DNA of 26,884 bases from assembly GCA_002685655.1 (NCBI GenBank), contig NYXM01000168.1, positions 1 to 26,884 on the forward strand. The letters run 5' to 3'. Position 1 is the stretch's first letter; each line of letters opens with the position of its first letter. This document shows positions 1 to 7,293 of this stretch, one piece after another. The stretch comes from Planctomycetaceae bacterium. Its GTDB lineage: Bacteria; Planctomycetota; Planctomycetia; Pirellulales; Pirellulaceae. Below the pieces are notes generated by a model, which worked only from the letters and a program-made list of their open reading frames with translations, was not told the origin of the DNA and did no database searches. Made by a program: the position numbers and the translations under genes.

Positions 1-90
1 GATCCAAATATCGCGATAGAACCGACTTGGCCATGGGGTACTCAGGGGTAAATTGGAAAGGTCAACTGCCGAAACGCTGCCGGCGGGTGC

Positions 91-170
91 GAAGGTGTCG
101 GGAGTCTTTTAGGTCAAGGTCTGCTCCGAAGCATGCGGGTCGTCATTCGAAAGAGACTCCCGACCCCTTT
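91..170. repeat. Imperfect long inverted repeat downstream of the moxR-like gene
   Basis: Positions 91-110 can pair with 151-170, with one internal mismatch and a few G-T pairs, around a 40-nt loop. The core is a perfect 11-bp match (97-107 with 154-164, GTCGGGAGTCT against AGACTCCCGAC). It lies just past the stop codon of the minus-strand MoxR gene, so it could stabilise or end that transcript. No T-run follows on the minus strand, so it is not a classic intrinsic terminator. The rest of 1-202 shows no credible gene. Confidence 0.4.
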
Positions 171-202
171 CAGGACTGAAGTGTCGCTGTCCAGTTAGGT
201 TG

Positions 203-1228
203 CTATGCTGCAGGCTTCTCGTAGTGCCGATCATCGGGCACGGCATCCATCAACATTTTGATCAGCTGTTCGCTGTCGACGTTATTGGCCTGCGCCGTGT
301 AGTTGCCCGCTAATCGATGGCGCAGCGCCGGCGTGACAACTGCTTTCACATCCGAGGCCGCGGCGTGGTAACGGCCATGCAGAATCGCTCGAGCTTTTGC
401 GGCGGTCACCAGCGTCAAAACGCCCCGTGGTCCGGCACCCCAATTCACCCATTGGTTGACAAAATCGGGTGCCTCAGTGGAGCCTGGACGCGACGCGCGA
501 ACCAATGCCCAGGCGTAGCCCAGGACCTGATCACTGACGGGAACTCGCGTTACCAGCTCCTGCAATGCGATGATCTCATCGCCGGTGATACAAGGTTCAA
601 TTTCGCCAAGTTGACCCGTCGTCACGCGCCGAGCGATTTCCCATTCCTCGGCACCCGTCGGATAATTGACCTTGATGTACAACAGGAAACGGTCCAGCTG
701 TGCTTCGGGCAGTGGGTAGGTGCCCTCTTGCTCGAGCGGATTCTGTGTTGCCAGCACGAAGAAGGGGGCAGGCAAATCGTGTTGGCTGCCGCCCGCACTG
801 ACGTGACGCTCTTGCATGGCTTCGAGCATCGCGGCCTGGGTTTTGGGTGGGGTTCGGTTGATTTCATCCGCCAGCAACAGGTTCGCAAAAATCGGACCAG
901 GAAGAAACTTGTATCCTCGTTCACCAGTTTCAGGATCCTCTTGAATCAACTCGGTGCCCGTCACGTCGCTGGGCATCAGATCAGGTGTAAACTGGATTCG
1001 ATGAAACGACATATGCATTGCCTTGGCCAGAGAACTGACAAGCAAAGTCTTAGCCAGACCAGGTACACCTTCCAGCAAGGCGTGGCCACGTGCCAGAATG
1101 GTGACCATGACTTGTTCAATCACGTCGTCTTGCCCAACAATGACCTTGGAAAGTTCGGCCTTAATGCGGTCAAAGGATTCTTGGCACCGTTGTACGGCGG
1201 CAACATCGTCAGGATGGTTTTCAGTCAT
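203..1228 (-). CDS. MoxR-family AAA+ ATPase
   Basis: A 341-residue AAA+ ATPase of the MoxR family, a normal length for these cytoplasmic chaperone-like ATPases. Visible motifs are Walker A GVPGLAKT (residues 54-61), Walker B with the family hallmark DEINR (121-125), and sensor 1 in LATQNP (159-164). A helical AAA lid follows to the C-terminus. MoxR proteins are known to work with vWA proteins in maturing or activating protein complexes. Here two vWA membrane proteins lie upstream on the same strand, so they are the likely partners (inference). It is the last gene of the unit, 69 bp after the coiled-coil gene. The start at 1228 gives the usual short N-terminus before the 'VIVGQ' segment; its ribosome binding site is weak. 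The DUF58 gene that often adjoins moxR is absent. Confidence 0.95.
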   Translation of the reverse strand: MTENHPDDVAAVQRCQESFDRIKAELSKVIVGQDDVIEQVMVTILARGHALLEGVPGLAKTLLVSSLAKAMHMSFHRIQFTPDLMPSDVTGTELIQEDPETGERGYKFLPGPIFANLLLADEINRTPPKTQAAMLEAMQERHVSAGGSQHDLPAPFFVLATQNPLEQEGTYPLPEAQLDRFLLYIKVNYPTGAEEWEIARRVTTGQLGEIEPCITGDEIIALQELVTRVPVSDQVLGYAWALVRASRPGSTEAPDFVNQWVNWGAGPRGVLTLVTAAKARAILHGRYHAAASDVKAVVTPALRHRLAGNYTAQANNVDSEQLIKMLMDAVPDDRHYEKPAA

Positions 1229-1297
1229 GGTGCTTTCGTCGCTGAGTGCTGTGGTAGTGTAAGTGAATTGGGACCTGCCCGGATGGCAGACAACTGT

Positions 1298-4200
1298 TCA
1301 ATCAATACTCTCGAAATAGCGCTTAAGTCGTTGTTCATAACCACGCGGCGCGCGGCGGCGGGCCTTAGCTTGAATCGCTTTTTGCAGCGATGGCGGTAGC
1401 TTGGCGAACCAGCCTTCGGTCTGAAAATTACGTGTCGTGCCGTTACTCTTTCCTTCCTTGTCGCTGCGGCTATCACCTTTGGCGGCTGGATTCAGTTCCA
1501 ATGGAGCATCCTCCGCTTCCTGGTTCTCTTGAGCTTCCCCATCCGCGGAAGCGCCGCCAGTTGTTGCAGTGGGTGAAGTCTTGGCAGTTTTGTCCTGCGC
1601 GTCTGCTGGCGGTGTGGATTGGCTTGGTTCGCCTTCGCCGGACGGCGTGTCACCTGCAGCAGGCTGAGCTGTCGGGCTGGCCTGCGCCAACGCTTGGGCG
1701 GCTTCCGCTAGGGCTTCACTGCCAGCAATCTGCTGAGCGGTTACTTCTGGTGAATCTGGCACAAACCGGTTGCCCAGTTCCGTCGTCGCAGCTGTTGCCT
1801 CGGACGGCGCGTCGCCGGGCGGCGAGTTCTGCGCCGCGCCTTCTGTGGGCGCGTTGGCACTGTCTCCGCTGGTACCGGCTGGCGTCTGACCTTCGCCCGT
1901 CGGTGGTGCGCTTTCGGATGTGGGATTGCCCTCCGCGGCCGGTGTGGCATCCGTCGGTTCGCCGGCTTGCGCAAGTGCCTCGGCAGGCAGCGCTGCGGAC
2001 AGTTGGCCCAATTGAGCAGCCGTTTCCAGACCTTGGCGAATCGGTTGATTTGCAACTTCTTCTTGTCCCGAAACTTCAACCGCGCCCTCGCCGGTTGCGC
2101 GCTGCGCCTGAGCAAACTTCTCAGAGGCCGTTTCGAGTGCCTGGGCTGCGGCAAGTTGCTGCTCGCGACGTGTGGCGTCGGTCGGGACATCGCCAGGACG
2201 TTTGTCCGTCGTCTCAGCCGGTGGAGTAGGCTTTTTGCCGGCCAACTGTTTCAGCGCGTCTGCCTGCATGGCGATTTCGTCGCGGGCTTGTTGTTGTTGC
2301 ATCGCCAATTGCATCAGTGTTTCCGCGATATCTTTGTCACGTTGCAGCTGTTGTTGGCGAGCGGCCAGGCTCGCTACAGCCCGCTCGAGACCGCGCTGGA
2401 CATCCTTGTTGGTCTTCGCCAAATCGTTGGAGTCGATGGCGTTCTCGTCAGTTGCATTTTCGTCGGTTGGCCGGACTTGTGTCTCCGCCATCAGCTCGGC
2501 GGCACGCTGCGCCTGACGCAACGCGGCAGTGGCGCCCGTGTCGAGAGTCGCCGCCTGATCGGCAAGTTGACCACTCTCCTTCGACTGTTGCGCCAGCTGT
2601 TCTTGTTGTTTCTTCTTTTCGGCTTTGATTGCTTCAGCCAATCCTTGGGCTGCTTTGTCGAGATTTTCGGCTGTCTGCTTCTGGTTCTTCTCGACGGCGT
2701 CCGTGTTATCCGCATCGAGCGCTTTACCGGCGGCGTCAGACATCTGCCGCGCTTCGACAAGCGCATCGGCAACATCGGCGGGTCGATCACCGACGGACGT
2801 CTTGGCCTTCCCGGCCAGGTCGCCCACGGTGTCTTGAGCATCTTTGTTGGGAGCGCCAGCTGGTTGTTCGGCCGCATCACGCGTCTCTTGTATTGCGGTA
2901 GCCAAGGCATCGTCGAGCGCGGCGGCAGTAGCGTCACGAGCCGCCTGCGCATCCTGCGGTTTACCGATGAGCGTTTCCTGGGCAGCTTTTGCCGCGGCTT
3001 CCACGGCCGCCTTCAACTTGCTCGCCACTTCAGACGAGACATCTTTGGCAAGCTGCTTTGCCTGCTCCGCCACTTGGTCTTGTTTGCGGGATGCTTCCAA
3101 CGGCGTGGAGGCGGTACCGCGGGCGAGCGCTTCGGCGGCGCGGTTGGCAGCCTGTTGATCTTCTTGAGCCTTCGCAATGGCGTCAGCCATCTTCTGCGCG
3201 GCGGCGGCGGGTGCACGACCACTGGCTTTCATTTGCTCGATCCGCGCCTGTGCGACGTCGGCGCTCGCCTGTTGGAGCTGCGCGAGATTGGCGGTGGAAT
3301 CTTCCGGCAGGCTGGCTAGCGTGCCTTCGACAGCCTTACGAGCGGCAGCGACGGGCTGCAATTGTTCATCGGCTTGTTTGGCTAGTTCCTGGGCTGCGGT
3401 CCCGGCGGCTTTACGCAATTCGGCTGCTGCTGTCTCTAGCTGCTGGGCCGACTTGTCAGCGGCATCAGCGGCCCCTGCGGCGGCCGGTTTGGAATCGGGC
3501 CCCGGTTGCTTCTGGGCTGCGGCAAGGTGTCTTGCCGCTTCCTGGGCGGATGGTTTGGCAGCGACGATCTGCTGCGCGGCTGTCGGTGCCGTCTGCTTCA
3601 CCCCCTCGGCGATCTTTTCCGCAACCGCATCCACGATACTCTGTTCTTTCGCCAAGGCAGCCGCCTTCTCCTCAGTCAATCCATCGGCTTGTGAAGCGTC
3701 GGCAGCGGCACTGGCGATTTCGCGTTCCGCCGCCGCTGCACGTTCCAGCGCCTCGGCTGCCCGCGCCAATTCGCCGACCTCGACGGCCAGCTGCCGGCGT
3801 TTGGTGTCCGCCAACTCCGCTTTGACCTCGGCAGCGGCCTGACGCAATACGTCTTCGGCACGCTTGGTGTCTTGCTGCCTGGCTTGGGCAGCTTTGGGTT
3901 GCATCTCGGCGGTGGTCTTCGCGGCAGCCTCAACGGCGTCCTTCGCATCGTCCAACCGTGATTCGATCCCCCGCGAGAATTCGCCCAATTGCTCGGCAGC
4001 CTCAAGCTGTTTGGCGACTTGCTGTTCGGCCTGCAAAGCTGCTCTGGCGTTCTTTTCGGCCTGCTCCGTCGCTTTCTCCTGCGTGGCAACAGCTTGATCG
4101 AGTGACTGGTCGAGCTTCTCGAGTTGCTTAACCTGTTCGGCCAGTTCATCCGCGGTCTTGTCTGCCGAGTCCGGTTCGAGCGCACGTTGGAGTTGCTGTT

Positions 4201-5317
4201 CGATTTCCGCCAAGCTGCCGACGACCTGACCTTGCTGTAGCAGCGCTTCGGTCTTGTCGCCCTCAAACAGTTCAGCTTCCGCTTGCGCGGCCGATTCGCG
4301 CGATTGGGCAACGAGCGGATCGACTTCCGGAAAGTCGGCCAACGTTTCGGCCAACGTGCCGAGGTTCTGTTGGATCTGACGCTGTTCGAACGCGAATTCA
4401 TCTTTGGCCGTTTCCTCAACCAGATCGTCTTCTCGCACAGTCTCGCGCAGTTCTTCCTGTTCTTTGATCATTTCGCGGACCATCTCCAGCGCCGCTTCGC
4501 GATCGGCACCGATGAGGCCTTGCGTATCTTCGATCACCTTGAGCAAGGCCATGAGTCCCTTGATCACGTTACGTTGGCTCGTAACGGCTGCATCAATCTC
4601 GCTTTGCTGCAGGGAAGTGGCGATCACTTGCAACTGTTGCTTGACTTGTGCGGTTTTCAGCACGCGCAGTCCTTCAGTTGCGCCCGTGGCGATCGGGCCA
4701 CCCCAATCGCTCACGTCGCTCAATACGGCCACAAGCTGAAAGTAAATGGCCGTGATGTCACGCTGGTCCTGAATCGTATCCAGCGTCAGTTGTTCACGCT
4801 GGTCGATTTTGGCCGCGGGCAGTTCCTTTGTTTGGTCCAGGGTGTCGCGTTCGAGCAGAATGAGCTGGCGAACTTGTGCCGCAATGCGGGCGATGCGTAA
4901 TCGCTTGAGTAGTTTCTGGCGTTCCGCCATCAACGCCACGACAACTTCGCGAATGACGTTGCGGGCTTCATTGACCTTCCGCAGTTGCTGGGTCGTTTCG
5001 CCTTGTTGAGCTTCGACGAGCAGTTTTACGACTTCCTGCATTTCATGCTCGACCAATTTGTCAAGGTTGCCACGCATCGACTTAATCTCTGAGTAGATCG
5101 GAAGATGCTCGAGCTGGTTCTCCTTGAGCTGCCGCAATTGAATATCGAGTACGCTGGAAACAAGCTCGGTCGCTAGACCACGCGCCTTTTCCTGGCGACG
5201 CTGCTTTTGTCGCAACACATCGAGTTCGACGTCTTGCGCCAACAATGGGGCACTCGACAGCGAGAAAACCCAAGCGGCGATCAACACAATCCACGCGGTA
5301 GCCGAATGATGCGTCAT
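1298..5317 (-). CDS. Secreted giant Ala/Gln/Glu-rich coiled-coil protein, function unknown
   Basis: A 1339-residue protein with no recognised enzymatic domain. Residues 1-27 are a signal peptide (hydrophobic WIVLIAAWVFSLSSAPLLA, cleavage likely after LLA), so it should be periplasmic or secreted. Residues about 30 to 1050 are almost entirely helical and very rich in Ala, Gln, Glu and Lys, with many short AxxL/AxxA heptad-like stretches typical of long coiled coils. Residues about 1080 to 1270 are low complexity, rich in Pro, Thr, Ser, Gly and Ala. The end is different: a Trp-containing, strongly basic tail (WFAKLPPSLQKAIQ, then a KARRR cluster and YEQRLKRYF). The ATG overlaps the stop of the upstream membrane protein by four bases (ATGA), so the two are probably translationally coupled. 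Together they resemble a DUF4175 protein cut in two: membrane head and helical, low-complexity tail (inference). Confidence 0.85.
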   Translation of the reverse strand: MTHHSATAWIVLIAAWVFSLSSAPLLAQDVELDVLRQKQRRQEKARGLATELVSSVLDIQLRQLKENQLEHLPIYSEIKSMRGNLDKLVEHEMQEVVKLLVEAQQGETTQQLRKVNEARNVIREVVVALMAERQKLLKRLRIARIAAQVRQLILLERDTLDQTKELPAAKIDQREQLTLDTIQDQRDITAIYFQLVAVLSDVSDWGGPIATGATEGLRVLKTAQVKQQLQVIATSLQQSEIDAAVTSQRNVIKGLMALLKVIEDTQGLIGADREAALEMVREMIKEQEELRETVREDDLVEETAKDEFAFEQRQIQQNLGTLAETLADFPEVDPLVAQSRESAAQAEAELFEGDKTEALLQQGQVVGSLAEIEQQLQRALEPDSADKTADELAEQVKQLEKLDQSLDQAVATQEKATEQAEKNARAALQAEQQVAKQLEAAEQLGEFSRGIESRLDDAKDAVEAAAKTTAEMQPKAAQARQQDTKRAEDVLRQAAAEVKAELADTKRRQLAVEVGELARAAEALERAAAAEREIASAAADASQADGLTEEKAAALAKEQSIVDAVAEKIAEGVKQTAPTAAQQIVAAKPSAQEAARHLAAAQKQPGPDSKPAAAGAADAADKSAQQLETAAAELRKAAGTAAQELAKQADEQLQPVAAARKAVEGTLASLPEDSTANLAQLQQASADVAQARIEQMKASGRAPAAAAQKMADAIAKAQEDQQAANRAAEALARGTASTPLEASRKQDQVAEQAKQLAKDVSSEVASKLKAAVEAAAKAAQETLIGKPQDAQAARDATAAALDDALATAIQETRDAAEQPAGAPNKDAQDTVGDLAGKAKTSVGDRPADVADALVEARQMSDAAGKALDADNTDAVEKNQKQTAENLDKAAQGLAEAIKAEKKKQQEQLAQQSKESGQLADQAATLDTGATAALRQAQRAAELMAETQVRPTDENATDENAIDSNDLAKTNKDVQRGLERAVASLAARQQQLQRDKDIAETLMQLAMQQQQARDEIAMQADALKQLAGKKPTPPAETTDKRPGDVPTDATRREQQLAAAQALETASEKFAQAQRATGEGAVEVSGQEEVANQPIRQGLETAAQLGQLSAALPAEALAQAGEPTDATPAAEGNPTSESAPPTGEGQTPAGTSGDSANAPTEGAAQNSPPGDAPSEATAATTELGNRFVPDSPEVTAQQIAGSEALAEAAQALAQASPTAQPAAGDTPSGEGEPSQSTPPADAQDKTAKTSPTATTGGASADGEAQENQEAEDAPLELNPAAKGDSRSDKEGKSNGTTRNFQTEGWFAKLPPSLQKAIQAKARRRAPRGYEQRLKRYFESID

Positions 5318-7293
5318 TGCTCGTCTCCGATTCCCAATTGTTCCTTGATGACTTCGTTTAGTCGCTCTTCTGAATTTTCGTCTGCTTCGGCGATTGCGGC
5401 AAGGACGCCCGCTTCATCAGAAATGTCCAAGACCACAGCTTCGCTGAGAGTTGACTTGCCAGGTGTTTCGCCGCGGTAGTCGACAGCTTCAATCGTCAAT
5501 TTCACTTGATCTCCCTTGGATAACTCCAAGGCAGCCATGTTGACTTCGTATCGACCATGGTAAGGGAGCTTGTCGGCGGGCAACCAAGCTGCTTCTAACG
5601 GAATCTCCTGAGTGCGTAGGTCAGCGGATGTTGGTTCCGAGGCGGAGTCCACGGGGGGAACTTCATTGTGTTGTCGTTGGACGGACAGATGCAAGAGCAA
5701 CCGAGCAATCCCGAAATCGTCGGTTACTCGAAAACCAACCACGGGCCTTGCACTTGGTAGCACAACCCGATGAACCAGTTCCATGGTGGCTGTTGGCGAC
5801 CGGTCCGACCGCAACCTCACAAATCCCCGGATCGGACTCTCTGGTTGCAAACCGTCAGTATCGCGCACATGCAACTCGAATGAGAATTCCTTCGTGACAT
5901 TCGAAAACGGCGTCGTGCCAGCGAGACTCCAGACCATTCGCTGATCCTCCCGCGTCACTAGATCCCAGCGTGTGGTATCCGATTTACTGCTAACACGGAC
6001 CCAAGCGTCTTCGATCTGTTTCTCGTTCGCCACGCTAAGGGACATGTTGATAGCCGAACCTTCCAACACGGACAGTTGTCGCGATCCAATTGGCTTCCTC
6101 GAATTCTCACTGCCCACATATTTCGGGGGCACAACCTTCAGATCAAGCGTAACAACGGGCAGCGAAATCATCTGGATCCGTGCCGGGTCGGTCCATGCGT
6201 CGCCGATGTGAACCTGGTAATCGATAGATTCGATCAGCCGTTCGAATTGGCCGTGAAACAAGGTGAAGTCCGCGGAAGATCCAGGCCACGATCCTGTAGC
6301 TCGGTGGATTTCTAAAAGCGCCGCGTCCAACGCTGCACGGTCTTCGGGCGCCCGCTGTAATTTCGTTCGTGCCAGCGGCGCGTCGAACGCGACCGTTGGG
6401 GCAACTTCGTCCAACCACCATTGGTCGACGAGGACACTCGGGTCCGCAATTGCCTCTTGAATGCGGATGGCGGCCTCTTCCAATCCGGCCAGCCGATCGG
6501 TAAGCGGCAACAGTTCCAGGGGTACGGTTTTCTTCCCGCCATCGACTCCGGTAATACGAAGTTCGCCTGAGAGAGGAGATGTGTTGTTCCACATTTGGCT
6601 TGCATTGATGCACTGGACGAACATGGTCACCGGTTGCCCCTGAGCCGCCGAACAGTCTACGGGCTGTGTAGGATGTTGGGCGCGCGAGAGGACTACCTTC
6701 CCGTTGACGACCACGGTATCCATGACGGTTTGGGTGGGGTAGTGATCAGCGCTCAACAAGAGGCGTTGAAAAAAGACACGCACATGGTCGGGGAATACGA
6801 CGATGGACGCGACTGCCAAGATAACAATGATCGCCAATATAAACGCGCGTCGCGAAAACTGTTCGTAAGACGTGCCTTCAAAAAAGTCGATCCGAGACGC
6901 TAGCTCCGACACCTGCTCAACGACCGCCGTTTCCAATTCCGGCGACCCATAGTTAACCGCTGGTGACGCGTCGAACTGCAGGGCTGCAACCAGGTCACTG
7001 TCGAGTCGATGCTGCTGTTCCACCAACAACGCCACGTCGATGGTGGATTCATGGCGCGACAACAATGGCAAGGCATATCGCAGAAAGACCCAGAGCAGAG
7101 ATAAACCGCAAACCACCAACATCACAGTTCGTTGAGCGGCATCCAGCTGGAAGAAAAAATCGACCACCCAGAAAGCAGCAAGAATCAACAGCAAGCCGGT
7201 TGCCAAGGGAGCCAGCGCGGTCCCCCACCTCACTAGCAGACGATGACGCTGCAGAGCGACGACTTGGTTGCGTGTGCGTGCGAGTTGTGTCAT
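5314..7293 (-). CDS. Three-TM membrane protein with large periplasmic beta-rich region (DUF4175-like)
   Basis: A 659-residue membrane protein. The start at 7293 (MTQLARTRNQ) overlaps the upstream stop as ATGA. A longer in-frame extension to 7374 exists but lies wholly inside the upstream gene. Three hydrophobic helices are seen near residues 26-48, 56-76 and 149-167, separated by an acidic helical segment. The rest (about 170-659) is predicted extracytoplasmic and beta-rich, with Ig-like strand patterns and no catalytic motif that I recognise. The three-TM head followed by a beta-rich region resembles DUF4175-type proteins from other phyla; this is a pattern judgement, not a search result. 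It sits between the vWA/GATase-like protein and the coiled-coil protein, so it may anchor a complex that MoxR works on. Confidence 0.8.
   Translation of the reverse strand: MTQLARTRNQVVALQRHRLLVRWGTALAPLATGLLLILAAFWVVDFFFQLDAAQRTVMLVVCGLSLLWVFLRYALPLLSRHESTIDVALLVEQQHRLDSDLVAALQFDASPAVNYGSPELETAVVEQVSELASRIDFFEGTSYEQFSRRAFILAIIVILAVASIVVFPDHVRVFFQRLLLSADHYPTQTVMDTVVVNGKVVLSRAQHPTQPVDCSAAQGQPVTMFVQCINASQMWNNTSPLSGELRITGVDGGKKTVPLELLPLTDRLAGLEEAAIRIQEAIADPSVLVDQWWLDEVAPTVAFDAPLARTKLQRAPEDRAALDAALLEIHRATGSWPGSSADFTLFHGQFERLIESIDYQVHIGDAWTDPARIQMISLPVVTLDLKVVPPKYVGSENSRKPIGSRQLSVLEGSAINMSLSVANEKQIEDAWVRVSSKSDTTRWDLVTREDQRMVWSLAGTTPFSNVTKEFSFELHVRDTDGLQPESPIRGFVRLRSDRSPTATMELVHRVVLPSARPVVGFRVTDDFGIARLLLHLSVQRQHNEVPPVDSASEPTSADLRTQEIPLEAAWLPADKLPYHGRYEVNMAALELSKGDQVKLTIEAVDYRGETPGKSTLSEAVVLDISDEAGVLAAIAEADENSEERLNEVIKEQLGIGDEQ

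Noticed and set aside
1..202. Remnant of a DUF58 gene downstream of MoxR
   Set aside because: No frame gives a DUF58-like peptide, and the region is occupied by an inverted repeat.
317..1399. A 360-codon plus-strand reading frame opposite the MoxR gene
   Set aside because: The minus-strand frame has complete AAA+ motifs, and the plus-strand translation has no recognisable motif.
1967..3319. A 450-codon plus-strand reading frame opposite the coiled-coil gene
   Set aside because: It is antisense to a highly biased Ala/Gln/Glu-rich gene, which naturally leaves the opposite frames open. The product is Leu/Arg/Gly-rich and has no domain or plausible start signal.
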